A DNA stretch of 64,000 bases from Allosediminivita pacifica. GTDB taxonomy: Bacteria; Pseudomonadota; Alphaproteobacteria; Rhodobacterales; Rhodobacteraceae. The notes under the pieces are model-generated. The model was given only the letters and a program-made list of their open reading frames with translations, did not search any database and was not told the DNA's origin. The translations under genes were made by a program, and so were the position numbers. Positions 37,896 to 47,372 of the stretch are shown in pieces. The stretch is from assembly GCF_003054175.1 (NCBI RefSeq), contig NZ_QBKN01000021.1, forward strand, positions 1-64,000, in the 5' to 3' direction. Each line of letters opens with the position of its first letter. Positions within the stretch are counted from its first letter, which is position 1.

Positions 37896-38264
37896 ATGAG
37901 AGCTGCGCTTCTCCCGATCCTGCGCGCCATCTGCGTGGCGCTGCTGCTGCCCCTGTCTGCCGGGGCTCAGCCGTCCCATCACGGAGGCGCGCAGCATCCT
38001 TGCGTGGCCTCCGTCACCGCAGAGCTTGAGCCGATCACGGCCAACGCGGGCTCTCGCATGGACGCATCGCAACCATGTGACACCCGGCAGGATCCCGGGC
38101 ATGCCGGATGGCATTGCCCCGTCGCCGGTTGCGCCGCGATCCATACCTCGGCCCCGGAATCCTCTGCCCCGCAAGGATCGGTGGACGCCGTGTTCCCCGC
38201 GCCCTTCCCCGATGCGCTCCTGCCCCGGCGGGCCGAGGAACGGCATCGCCCTCCGGACGCGTGA
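37896..38264 (+). CDS. Small exported Cys/His-containing protein
   Basis: A 122-residue protein with a signal peptide (MRAALLPILRAICVALLLP, cut near SAGAQ). The mature part has Cys and His placed as possible metal ligands: PSHHGGAQHPC, QPCDTRQ and WHCPVAGCAAIH, and a Pro/Arg-rich end (RRAEERHRPPDA). Similar short, poorly conserved proteins sit upstream of copper-handling genes in other proteobacteria. No domain is recognised. It lies between the glutaredoxin-MauE gene and the cupredoxin gene. Its ribosome-binding site is weak, so the exact start is less certain. Confidence 0.5.
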   Translation: MRAALLPILRAICVALLLPLSAGAQPSHHGGAQHPCVASVTAELEPITANAGSRMDASQPCDTRQDPGHAGWHCPVAGCAAIHTSAPESSAPQGSVDAVFPAPFPDALLPRRAEERHRPPDA

Positions 38265-38347
38265 GGTCCGCGCAAGCTGCGCCGAACCTCACCCAGAATG
38301 CCGCGCGGGTCAGTGCCCCGCGCAAGGCAAACCCATCCGGAGACATC

Positions 38348-38827
38348 ATGAAACTCTTCACCCTATCCACGGCCCTGATCCTCGCCGCCGGCGCCGCCCT
38401 CGCGGCCGGCTCCGATGATCACAGCCATGCCTCCCCCCATGCCGAAATGCCGGCCGGCCAGCCGGGTGACCCGGCGCAGGTCGACCGGACGATCCACATC
38501 CGCATGATCGAAACCGATGGCGGCATGGCCTACGAGCCCTCCTCGCTCGACATCGAAACCGGCGAGACGGTTCGCCTCGACGTCGTGAACGACGGCGCCC
38601 TCGACCACGAGCTCGTCCTCGGTACGGAAGGCAGCAACCGCGCGCATATGGCCGAAATGGCGGACATGCCCGACATGGCCCATGACGACCCCAACGCGCT
38701 GCGGCTCGCCCCGGGCGAAACCGGCCAGATCGTCTGGACCTTCGACACCGAGGGCACATTCCAGTTCGCCTGCCTGATCCCGGGCCACATGGAGGCCGGC
38801 ATGCACGGCCCCGTTCACGTCCACTGA
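38348..38827 (+). CDS. Cupredoxin-domain copper protein
   Basis: A 159-residue periplasmic protein with a signal peptide (MKLFTLSTALILAAGAALAA), then a His-rich tether (SDDHSHASPHAEMP), then a plastocyanin-like cupredoxin fold. The type 1 copper ligands are visible: His in GALDHELVL, then Cys, His and Met in FACLIPGHMEAGMHG. A Met/His-rich insert (MAEMADMPDMAHDD) may bind extra Cu(I). It probably carries or stores copper in the periplasm. In a run with a DUF411 protein, as in many copper-resistance loci. Confidence 0.9.
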   Translation: MKLFTLSTALILAAGAALAAGSDDHSHASPHAEMPAGQPGDPAQVDRTIHIRMIETDGGMAYEPSSLDIETGETVRLDVVNDGALDHELVLGTEGSNRAHMAEMADMPDMAHDDPNALRLAPGETGQIVWTFDTEGTFQFACLIPGHMEAGMHGPVHVH

Positions 38828-38893
38828 ATTTTGCGGTGCCACCGCGCCGAGGGCCATTTGCCCCGGCGCGGCAGGCACGAGGAGACACACACG

Positions 38894-39373
38894 ATGAAAC
38901 AAGCCCACATGACCCGCCGCGCGATGCTCGCCGGCACCGCCGCCCTTGGCCTCACCGCATTCCTGCCCCTGCGCGGACGGGCCGCGGCGCCCGCCATCCA
39001 CGTCCTCAAGGATCCCAACTGCGGCTGCTGCTCGGCTTGGGTCGAAATCCTCGAACGGGACGGCTTCGACGTCACGGTCGAGCTCTCGCGCGGCGCCGCG
39101 CTCAGCCGCTACAAGATCGACAACGGAATCCCGGTGCAGATGGCCTCCTGCCACACGGCCCGGATCGACGGCTACATGATCGAAGGCCACGTGCCCGTCG
39201 CCGACATCCGCCGCCTGCTGAACGACCGCCCCGATGCCGTGGGTCTCGCCGTGCCCGGCATGCCCTACGGCTCGCCCGGGATGGGGCCGGAAACCCGGCG
39301 TGAGGCCTACGAGGTCCACCTCATCCTGCAAGACGGCAGCACCGAAGTCTTCACCAGCTACGACGCGGCCTGA
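38894..39373 (+). CDS. DUF411 domain protein (putative periplasmic metal-binding protein)
   Basis: A 159-residue exported protein: a twin-arginine-like leader (MTRRAMLAGTAALGLTAF), then a DUF411 domain with the CGCC motif in KDPNCGCCSAWVEILERDG, SCHTARIDGYMIEGHVP, and GLAVPGMPYGSPGM. DUF411 proteins are repeatedly found with cupredoxins and copper oxidases and are presumed to bind or move copper in the periplasm. It follows the cupredoxin gene by 66 bases. Two GC-rich hairpins follow downstream. Confidence 0.9.
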   Translation: MKQAHMTRRAMLAGTAALGLTAFLPLRGRAAAPAIHVLKDPNCGCCSAWVEILERDGFDVTVELSRGAALSRYKIDNGIPVQMASCHTARIDGYMIEGHVPVADIRRLLNDRPDAVGLAVPGMPYGSPGMGPETRREAYEVHLILQDGSTEVFTSYDAA

Positions 39374-39740
39374 AAGGCACCCCGTCGGGGCGGACGCGCC
39401 CCGACGTTCGCCATCGGCCCCCGAAACGAATAGGCCCCGACCAAGCGGGGCCTAGCGATCCTTGACGGAGCGGCCCAAGGGCGGCTCCTGCGCTCGTCCA
39501 ACTCGACATCGGTCGACCTCCCCACGCGATCACGGCAACCCCGCCTGCGCGCGAGACGGTCGGATAGCTCTCCGCCCGTTCACATGGGGATTTTCCTTGC
39601 GCTGCCTAGGCTTGCCCTCGTTCAATACCGCGAAGCCAACCACAAGGCTCCGGTCGCCTCGCCGGCTGCCTCTCAGGTCGCCGTCTTCCCTTGCAGGCAT
39701 GTCCCCCGAGCCCGGAAGTGCGCGGGGCAGGAGGCGCGCG
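39374..39740. other. Intergenic region with two hairpins, no gene
   Basis: About 370 bases after the DUF411 gene. Two dyads are present: CGTCGGGGCG-GACG-CGCCCCGACG (39383-39406) and TAGGCCCCG-ACCAAG-CGGGGCCTA (39431-39454). The first is followed by TT only, so these are weak or partial terminators. The remaining stretch has no recognisable gene, and it leads to the ribosome-binding site of the small membrane protein. Confidence 0.6.
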
Positions 39741-39989
39741 ATGAACCACACCTTCATCTTCATCTTCATCTTGATGTATCTTCTGACCGGTGCAACTTCG
39801 GTGGACCCACTGGAGGAGTTCCGGCACCGTCCGGCCCGGCTCGCGATCCAGCGGATATTCGTCGCGGTGATTGCGTGGTTGCCGATCAAGCTCATCAGGG
39901 CACGCGAGGATCGCAGAGCCGTCGGAGACCTGGGCAAGTATCTGCTCGGCTACGGTGTGCTCGTGGCCATCCCCTACCTCTTCTACTGA
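39741..39989 (+). CDS. Small membrane protein of unknown function
   Basis: An 82-residue protein with an N-terminal hydrophobic helix (MNHTFIFIFILMYLLTGA), a basic middle segment (EEFRHRPARLAIQRIF), a second helix and a C-terminal hydrophobic end (YLLGYGVLVAIPYLFY). An AGGAGG site lies nine bases before ATG 39741, making the start convincing. No family is recognised. It lies between the copper-like run and groEL (convergent with groEL). Confidence 0.6.
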   Translation: MNHTFIFIFILMYLLTGATSVDPLEEFRHRPARLAIQRIFVAVIAWLPIKLIRAREDRRAVGDLGKYLLGYGVLVAIPYLFY

Positions 39990-40099
39990 GCATAGGACCG
40001 TTGCGCCCGGGGGTACGGCGCACGGCACGGGACACCGGTCAAAGGCGCCATCGCCGCCGCCACCTCATGTCCGGGGACGGATCGGCCTTCCCCGAACGC

Positions 40100-40128
40100 A
40101 AAAAGGCCCCGCTTGCGCGGGGCCTTTC
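40100..40128 (-). terminator. Rho-independent terminator of groESL
   Basis: AAGGCCCCGC and GCGGGGCCTT form a strong stem. On the minus strand it is followed by T residues (CTTTTTG). It lies about 30 bases after the groEL stop. Confidence 0.88.
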
Positions 40129-40155
40129 CGTATCTCCGGCAGGATCTGCCGATGA

Positions 40156-41849
<1,694 letters not shown>

Positions 41850-41866
41850 CAGGATCACAGGGCCGC

Positions 41867-42178
41867 TCAGGCGGCCTTGGCTTCGGCGGCATCCGCGATG
41901 ATGCCGAGGATGTCCGATTCCTTCATGATCAGCAGGTCTTCACCGTCGATCTGGACCTCGGTGCCCGACCACTTGCCGAACAGGACCTTGTCGCCCTCTT
42001 TCACGGCCATGGCGATCAGTTCGCCGTTGTCCTTGCGGGCGCCTTCACCGCAGGCGACCACGAGGCCTTCGGCAGGCTTTTCCTTGGCGCTGTCGGGAAT
42101 GATCAGACCACCCTTGGTCTTGTCATCGCTTTCCACACGGCGGACGAGCACGCGGTCATGAAGCGGTTTGAATGCCAT
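41867..42178 (-). CDS. groES: Co-chaperonin GroES (10 kDa)
   Basis: A 103-residue GroES, the lid of the GroEL cage. It begins [20 protein letters not shown]; the mobile-loop region [14 protein letters not shown] that contacts GroEL is present. Normal length. First gene of the groESL operon. Confidence 0.97.
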   Translation of the reverse strand: MAFKPLHDRVLVRRVESDDKTKGGLIIPDSAKEKPAEGLVVACGEGARKDNGELIAMAVKEGDKVLFGKWSGTEVQIDGEDLLIMKESDILGIIADAAEAKAA

Positions 42179-42233
42179 CTTCGAGTCTCTCCTAGCTCAA
42201 AGTTTCTCCCTACCCCCCGCCGAGCGGGAGGCG

Positions 42234-42260
42234 TTATCACTCCGTCGAGGCGAGTGCTAA
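42234..42260 (-). promoter_or_regulatory. CIRCE operator (HrcA binding site)
   Basis: TTATCACTC-N9-GAGTGCTAA on the plus strand matches the CIRCE inverted repeat (TTAGCACTC-N9-GAGTGCTAA) with one substitution in one arm. It lies 56 bases before groES, at the expected transcription start, so the HrcA repressor would block groESL until heat shock. The hrcA gene is not in the window. Confidence 0.92.
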
Positions 42261-42267
42261 CAGGCCG

Positions 42268-42296
42268 GATTTAGGCAGGTGATGCGGCGCTGTCAA
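42268..42296 (-). promoter_or_regulatory. Sigma-70-type promoter of groESL
   Basis: On the minus strand, TTGACA (42291-42296) and TAAATC (42268-42273) are separated by 17 bases. The -10 box lies eight bases before the CIRCE operator, so the operator covers the start site. TTGACA and the spacer length match the consensus exactly. Confidence 0.8.
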
Positions 42297-42466
42297 CACG
42301 GCCTCGTGAAAATTTCATCCGGGCCGGAACCCGGCTGGCCGGCGCCGCACTGCAGCGCCTTCCGTGGCCTTTCTGCGCAAGATGTCGTGGTCCGACCTCA
42401 CGCTCGCAACCCCTTGACCGGGAAACATATTCCCTTGACAAGAACACACCCCGAACAGGAGCGCGC

Positions 42467-43459
42467 ATGATCCGGACCCTGCTTGCCTGCCTTGCCCTCG
42501 CCGGCCTTGCCACGATGGCGCAGGCCGCCTGCGAGGGTCGCGACCTGCGTTCCACGCTCACCGCCACCGAACGGCAGACGCTCGCCGTCGCGGTCGCGGC
42601 CACGCCCTACCCGGCGGGAAACCGCTGGCGCGCCACCCGCGGCGGTGACGTGATCGAGATCCTTGGCACCGTGCATCTCGACGACCCGCGCCTGGCCGGA
42701 CCCGCCGCGCGGCTGCGCCCGCTGGTCCGCGACGCGGGCCTTGTCCTGCTCGAGATGACGGAAACCGAGCGCGCGGATCTCATGCGCGCCATGCAGTCCG
42801 ACCCCACACTGCTGGTGCTCGACGACACCACTCTGCCCGAGCTCATGGAAGAGGACGACTGGCAGCGCCTGTCCGACGCCGCCCGCGCCCGCGGCCTGCC
42901 ACCCTTCATGGTCGCGCGCTTCCGGCCGTGGTACGTGGCGATGCTGCTGTCCTTCCCGCCCTGCCTGAAAGCCGAGCTCGCCGAACAGAACGGCTTCGAC
43001 GCGCAGATCGAGTCCATGGCCCGCGAGGCCGGCACGCCCCTGCGCGCGCTCGAGCCCTACGACACCGCCTTCCGCGCCTTCGACCGCGTGCCGCGCGCGG
43101 CGCAGCTCGACATGATGCTGACCTCGCTGACCGATGCCGGCACCTCCGAGGACCAGCTCGCCACGCTGCTGGCCGCCTACTTCGACGAGGACCACGCCGC
43201 CGGCTGGATCGTGAACGAGATCCTCGCGCCCCGCACCGGCGTGCTCGAGGGCGAGGCCGCCGAGGCCGCCTTCGCCACCCTGACCGAGGCCCTGCTCGAC
43301 GCCCGCAACCGCGCCTGGATCCCCCGCATCGAAGAGGCCGCCGCCGCAACCGACGCCCCCGTCCTCGCCGCCTTCGGCGCCGCCCACCTGCACGGCGAGG
43401 CGGGCGTTCTGAATCTGCTGGACGAGGCCGGCTGGACGCTGGAACGGCAGAGGTTCTGA
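42467..43459 (+). CDS. TraB/GumN family protein
   Basis: A 330-residue protein with a signal peptide (MIRTLLACLALAGLATMAQA), then a TraB/GumN-type domain: the conserved EILGTVHLDDPRL strand-loop near residue 64, then LVLLEMTETERADL, and a C-terminal AAFGAAHLHGEAGVL where a second His motif lies. The paired histidine motifs suggest a metal-dependent hydrolase; some relatives were shown to be metalloproteases, but this one is untested. Probably periplasmic or membrane-tethered. It is convergent with the M3 peptidase gene, with three GC-rich repeats in between. Confidence 0.85.
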   Translation: MIRTLLACLALAGLATMAQAACEGRDLRSTLTATERQTLAVAVAATPYPAGNRWRATRGGDVIEILGTVHLDDPRLAGPAARLRPLVRDAGLVLLEMTETERADLMRAMQSDPTLLVLDDTTLPELMEEDDWQRLSDAARARGLPPFMVARFRPWYVAMLLSFPPCLKAELAEQNGFDAQIESMAREAGTPLRALEPYDTAFRAFDRVPRAAQLDMMLTSLTDAGTSEDQLATLLAAYFDEDHAAGWIVNEILAPRTGVLEGEAAEAAFATLTEALLDARNRAWIPRIEEAAAATDAPVLAAFGAAHLHGEAGVLNLLDEAGWTLERQRF

Positions 43460-43486
43460 GCCCCAACCGCAAGACGCGCAACATAT

Positions 43487-43522
43487 CCCCTCCCCCTGCC
43501 CGAGGCAGGGTCAGGGAGGGGG
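43487..43522. repeat. GC-rich palindromic repeat, copy 1
   Basis: CCCCTCCCCCTGCCCGAGGC followed by AGGGTCAGGGAGGGGG is an imperfect inverted repeat that can fold into a stem. It is preceded by GCGCAACATAT, closely repeated before copy 3. First of three related elements in a 200-base gap. Confidence 0.75.
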
Positions 43523-43564
43523 TCACCTTTACAGAGACCGACACCCGCCACCTGCCCAACAGGT

Positions 43565-43601
43565 CCCCTCTCCCCTCGGGGGAGAGGGTTAGGGTGAGGG
43601 G
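43565..43601. repeat. GC-rich palindromic repeat, copy 2
   Basis: CCCCTCTCCCCTCGGGGGAG followed by AGGGTTAGGGTGAGGGG forms a stem. It belongs to the same family but is a divergent version without the GCGCAACA lead-in. Confidence 0.7.
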
Positions 43602-43645
43602 CGGAGGCAGATCGGCGAGAAGCCCTGACGATCAGCGCAACACAT

Positions 43646-43681
43646 CCCCTCCCCCGGCCAGGGGGAGGGCTAGGGAGGGGG
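43646..43681. repeat. GC-rich palindromic repeat, copy 3
   Basis: CCCCTCCCCCGGCCAGGGGG followed by AGGGCTAGGGAGGGGG, preceded by GCGCAACACAT, resembles copy 1 in the same orientation. The three copies lie between convergent genes and could act as terminators. Confidence 0.75.
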
Positions 43682-43699
43682 TAGACCCCGGGACACCTC

Positions 43700-45721
43700 T
43701 CAGGCGGCCAATCCGCGCCCCTTCAGAAGCGCCTCCACCCCGGGCATCTTCCCGCGGAATTTCAGGTAAAGATCCTCCGCCTCCTCGGAGCCGCCGCGCG
43801 ACAGGATGAAGCCCTCCAGCTTCTTCGCGACCTCCGGATCGAAGGCCCCGCCCGCCTCCTCGAAAGCGGCAAAGGCGTCGGCATCCATCACCTCGGACCA
43901 CATGTAGCTGTAGTAGCCCGAGCTGTAGCCGTCCCCGGCAAAGACGTGGGCGAAATGCGGCGTCGCGTGCCGCATGGCGATCGCCCGCGGCATGCCGATC
44001 CCCTCGAGGATCTCGGCCTGCTTCTGCATCGGATCGGCCGGGGCAGTCCCTGAGTGGAACTCCAGATCCACCAGCGCCGAGGCCACGTATTCCACCGTCT
44101 GGAAGCCCATGTCGAAGGTCGCCGCAGCCAGAACCTTGTTCAGCAGCGCCTCGGGCATCGCCTCGCCGGTCTCGGCGTGGGTGGCGAACTCCGCCAGCAC
44201 CTCCGGCACCTCCAGCCAGTGCTCGTAAAGCTGGCTCGGCAGCTCCACGAAGTCCCGCGCCACGCTGGTCCCCGCGACCGACCCGAACTCCACGTCCGAC
44301 AGAAGCTGGTGCAGCGCGTGCCCGAACTCGTGGAACAACGTCCGCGCGTCATCGTAGCTCAGCAGCGCCGGTTTCCCGGCCGACGGCTTGGCAAAGTTGC
44401 AGACGTTCACGACAATCGGCGTGCGCGGCTCGGGCCGCTTCGCCTGCATCCGGAAAGCCGAACACCAGGCCCCCGACCGCTTCGACGACCGCGCGAAGTA
44501 GTCCCCGATGAAGACGCCCAGGTGCTCGCCGTTCCGCGTCACCTCCCAGGCGCGGCAATCGGGGTGATAGAGCGGCACGTCCAACTCCCGCGCCTCGATC
44601 CCGAACAGCCGGTTGGCGCAGGCAAAGGCGGCCTCGATCATCCGGTCGAGCTGCAGGTAGGGCTTCAGCTCGGATTCATCGAGGTCATGCAGCCTCTGCC
44701 GCCGCTTCTCGGCGTAGTAGCGCCAGTCCCAGGGCTCCAGCGGCCCCGCGATCCCGTCGGCGCGCAGCATCTCCTCCATCTCGGCGGCATCCGCCTCGGC
44801 CTGCGCCCTCGCCGGCCCCCAGACCGCCATCAGAAGGTCGCGCACCCTGTCAGGCGTGCCCGCCATCTCGGGTTCGAGCTTGTAATGCGCGAAATCGGGG
44901 TAGCCGAGCAGGTTGGCCCGCGTCTCTCGCAGCTTCAGGATCTCGGCGGCGATACCCCGGTTGTCCGTCTCGCCGCCGTTGGCGCCACGGCTCGTCCAGG
45001 CGCGCCAGGCCTTTTCGCGCAGGTCGCGCCGGGGCGAGAACTGCAGGAAGGGCACGATCAGCGACCGCGACAGGGTGATGACCGGCGCTTCCTCGCCCGC
45101 CGCTTCACCGGCGGCGCGCGCGTTGTCCACGGCGAACTGCGGCAGGCCTTCGAGGTCGGCCTCCGCCAGCACCATGGACCAGCCGCTTTCGTCCTTGAGC
45201 AGGTTCTGCGTGAACTCGGTCCCGAGCACGGCGAGGCGCGACTTAACCTCCTTCATCCGTTCCGCATCGTCGCCCTCGAGCGCCGCACCGGCACGGACAA
45301 AGCCGCGATGCGTGAGATACAGCAGCCGCTGCTCCGCCTCGCTCAGGTCAAGATCCGCGCGCGCATTCCAGACCGCCTGCACACGCTCATACAAGGCCTT
45401 GTTGGCATAGATGGCCGAGCTGTGCGCGGCGAGCTTGGGCGAGAACTCCCGCTGCAGCGCCTGCCGCGCGTCGTTGCTGTCGCTGCCCGCGAGGTTGAAG
45501 AAGACGCCCAGCACGCGGTCAAGCTGCCTGCCCGCGCCTTCCAGCGCCAGGATGGTGTTCTCGAAGGTCGGCGGCTCGGGGTTGTCCGCGATCGCCGCGA
45601 TCTCGGCCTCATGCGCGGTCAGCGCCTCCTCGAAGGCGGGCGCGAAATCGGCGTCGGAGAACTCGGCGAAGGGCGGCAGCTCGAATTCCGTGGTCCAGTC
45701 TGCCAGAAGCGGGTTGGTCAT
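43700..45721 (-). CDS. M3-family zinc metallopeptidase (oligopeptidase/Dcp type)
   Basis: A 673-residue M3 peptidase (thimet oligopeptidase/OpdA/Dcp). The zinc-binding HExxH appears as LFHEFGHALHQLL in the C-terminal half, with the third ligand expected in the following helix. It cleaves short peptides in the cytoplasm. ATG 45721 starts the expected N-terminus (MTNPLLADWTTEFELPPFAE). OpdA and Dcp cannot be firmly separated here. It is the last of four minus-strand genes (coaBC, dut, moeB). Confidence 0.92.
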   Translation of the reverse strand: MTNPLLADWTTEFELPPFAEFSDADFAPAFEEALTAHEAEIAAIADNPEPPTFENTILALEGAGRQLDRVLGVFFNLAGSDSNDARQALQREFSPKLAAHSSAIYANKALYERVQAVWNARADLDLSEAEQRLLYLTHRGFVRAGAALEGDDAERMKEVKSRLAVLGTEFTQNLLKDESGWSMVLAEADLEGLPQFAVDNARAAGEAAGEEAPVITLSRSLIVPFLQFSPRRDLREKAWRAWTSRGANGGETDNRGIAAEILKLRETRANLLGYPDFAHYKLEPEMAGTPDRVRDLLMAVWGPARAQAEADAAEMEEMLRADGIAGPLEPWDWRYYAEKRRQRLHDLDESELKPYLQLDRMIEAAFACANRLFGIEARELDVPLYHPDCRAWEVTRNGEHLGVFIGDYFARSSKRSGAWCSAFRMQAKRPEPRTPIVVNVCNFAKPSAGKPALLSYDDARTLFHEFGHALHQLLSDVEFGSVAGTSVARDFVELPSQLYEHWLEVPEVLAEFATHAETGEAMPEALLNKVLAAATFDMGFQTVEYVASALVDLEFHSGTAPADPMQKQAEILEGIGMPRAIAMRHATPHFAHVFAGDGYSSGYYSYMWSEVMDADAFAAFEEAGGAFDPEVAKKLEGFILSRGGSEEAEDLYLKFRGKMPGVEALLKGRGLAA

Positions 45722-45783
45722 GCGGCTCTCCTTGATGCGTTGCACCAAAGCTATGTCCGCGACCCCGCCGCCGCAACGGGTCG

Positions 45784-46830
45784 TCAGACCCCGCCGCAGA
45801 CCGGACAGCCCTCGCGCCGCGTCAGGGTGATCTTGCGGGTCTCGCCCCAGAGCGCGTCATGGATCAACATCTCGCCCCGCAGCGGCTGGCCCGCCCCGGC
45901 GATGACCTTCACCGCTTCAGCCGCCATCATCGCGCCCACGATCCCCGGAAGCGGCCCCAGCACGCCCGCCTCGGCACAGCTGGGTGCCAGCCCGGCGGCG
46001 GGCGCCTGCGGAAAGAGGCAGGCATAACAGGGCGCCCCATGGGCCGGGTCGAAGACCGAAAGCTGCCCTTCCCACTGGCTCAGCGCGCCCGAGACCAGCG
46101 GTATTCCCCTCGCAACGGCGGCACGGTTCACCAGATACCGCGTCTCGAAATTGTCGGTCCCGTCGAGCACGAGGTCATAGTCTGCCAGCAGATCGCCCGC
46201 GATCTCCGCGGTCAGCTTCCGCTTGTAGGGCTTCACCGTCACATGCGGGTTGAGCGCCAGCATGGCCTTCTGCGCCGAAAACACCTTGGGCATGTCGATG
46301 TCGGCATCGCGGTGGATCACCTGCCGCTGCAGGTTCGTCACGCTCACCACGTCGTCGTCGATCACCCCGATGGTGCCCACGCCCGCCCCGGCCAGGTACA
46401 GCAGCGCGGGCGAGCCGAGGCCCCCGGCCCCCACCACCAGCACGCGCGCCTTCTTGAGCCGCGTCTGCCCGGGCCCGCCCAACTCGCGCAGCACGATGTG
46501 GCGGGCATAGCGATCCAGCTCTCCCTCGTCGTAGGTCTCGCTACTCTGAACCGGCGCACGTTCAGCCTCCACCGCCTCGGCCCGCCCCTTCACGCGCCGC
46601 AGCACCCAGGCGTAGCCGACCCCGAGCGCCACGAAGCCGCCAAGGACCAGCCAAAGCGCCGCGCTGTCCCCCGTGGCGACCCGCAGCGGGTGCCCTTCCG
46701 GCAGCACGAGATGCACCATCAACACGCCCACGTAGAGCAACCCGATCATGTAGCCCCGCGCCACGCGCGGTGCGCCCATCAACCGGCCGATCCCCCAGAG
46801 CGCCGCAGCCAGCGCCAGCACGAGCAGCAT
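45784..46830 (-). CDS. moeB: MoeB/ThiF-type adenylyltransferase with N-terminal membrane helices
   Basis: A 348-residue protein. The N-terminal 80 residues contain two or three hydrophobic helices (LLVLALAAALWGIGRLMG and VARGYMIGLLYVGVLMVHLV). Then comes an E1-like ThiF/MoeB domain: ELDRYARHIVLRELGGPGQ, the nucleotide-binding VVGAGGLGSPALLYLAGAG, the DGTDNFETRYLVN motif, and zinc-binding Cys pairs (PCYACLF and CPVCGG). MoeB adenylates the C-terminus of MoaD for molybdopterin synthesis. Start ATG 46830 lies one base after the dut stop. Whether the true job is MoeB or another sulfur-carrier system is not settled, since no moa genes are near. Confidence 0.88.
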   Translation of the reverse strand: MLLVLALAAALWGIGRLMGAPRVARGYMIGLLYVGVLMVHLVLPEGHPLRVATGDSAALWLVLGGFVALGVGYAWVLRRVKGRAEAVEAERAPVQSSETYDEGELDRYARHIVLRELGGPGQTRLKKARVLVVGAGGLGSPALLYLAGAGVGTIGVIDDDVVSVTNLQRQVIHRDADIDMPKVFSAQKAMLALNPHVTVKPYKRKLTAEIAGDLLADYDLVLDGTDNFETRYLVNRAAVARGIPLVSGALSQWEGQLSVFDPAHGAPCYACLFPQAPAAGLAPSCAEAGVLGPLPGIVGAMMAAEAVKVIAGAGQPLRGEMLIHDALWGETRKITLTRREGCPVCGGV

Positions 46831-46831
46831 G

Positions 46832-47290
46832 TCAGACCCCCGTCGAGCCGAACCCGCCCACGCCCCGCGCGGTGGCTCCAAGGTCCGGTGCCAACCGGAA
46901 ACTGGCCCGAATGACCGGCGCGACAACCATCTGCGCGATCCTGTCGCCGTGCGACACCGTGAACACCTCCTGCCCGGCGTTCATCACGATCACGCCCAAA
47001 GGCCCGCGATAATCCGCGTCGATGGTGGCGGGGCTGTTGGGCAGCGTGATCCCGTGCTTCAGCGCCAGCCCGGATCGCGGGCGCAGCTGCACCTCGTAGC
47101 CCTCGGGGATCGCCAGCCGCAGCCCCGTGGGCACCAGTGCCCGTTCGCCGGGTGCCAGCGTCACGGAACGCCGGTCGGGAAAACTCGCCCGCAGGTCTGC
47201 CCCGGCCGCCCCCCCGGTCTCGTAACTCGGCAGCCCCAGCGTCTCATCGGCACCCTCGTCGAAGCTGAACAGCACCGTCACGTCACTCAT
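46832..47290 (-). CDS. dut: Deoxyuridine 5'-triphosphate nucleotidohydrolase
   Basis: A 152-residue trimeric dUTPase. The five motifs are visible: [19 protein letters not shown], a middle [21 protein letters not shown], and the C-terminal [10 protein letters not shown]. It removes dUTP and provides dUMP for thymidylate. ATG 47290 is preferred to an upstream ATG (47305) because GAGGAAG lies at proper spacing and the length matches the E. coli enzyme. It is preceded by coaBC and followed by moeB. Confidence 0.96.
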   Translation of the reverse strand: MSDVTVLFSFDEGADETLGLPSYETGGAAGADLRASFPDRRSVTLAPGERALVPTGLRLAIPEGYEVQLRPRSGLALKHGITLPNSPATIDADYRGPLGVIVMNAGQEVFTVSHGDRIAQMVVAPVIRASFRLAPDLGATARGVGGFGSTGV

Positions 47291-47372
47291 CTCGATCTTC
47301 CTCATAAGTTCGACCCGCGCCTGAAGGCGGACCCGGAAGCGGGGTGGGTGGGTGGGCGCCCCGGGGCCGCCT

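Noticed and set aside
44054-46027. 657-codon open frame opposite the M3 peptidase and moeB
   Set aside because: Antisense shadow; the opposite genes are intact and of normal length.
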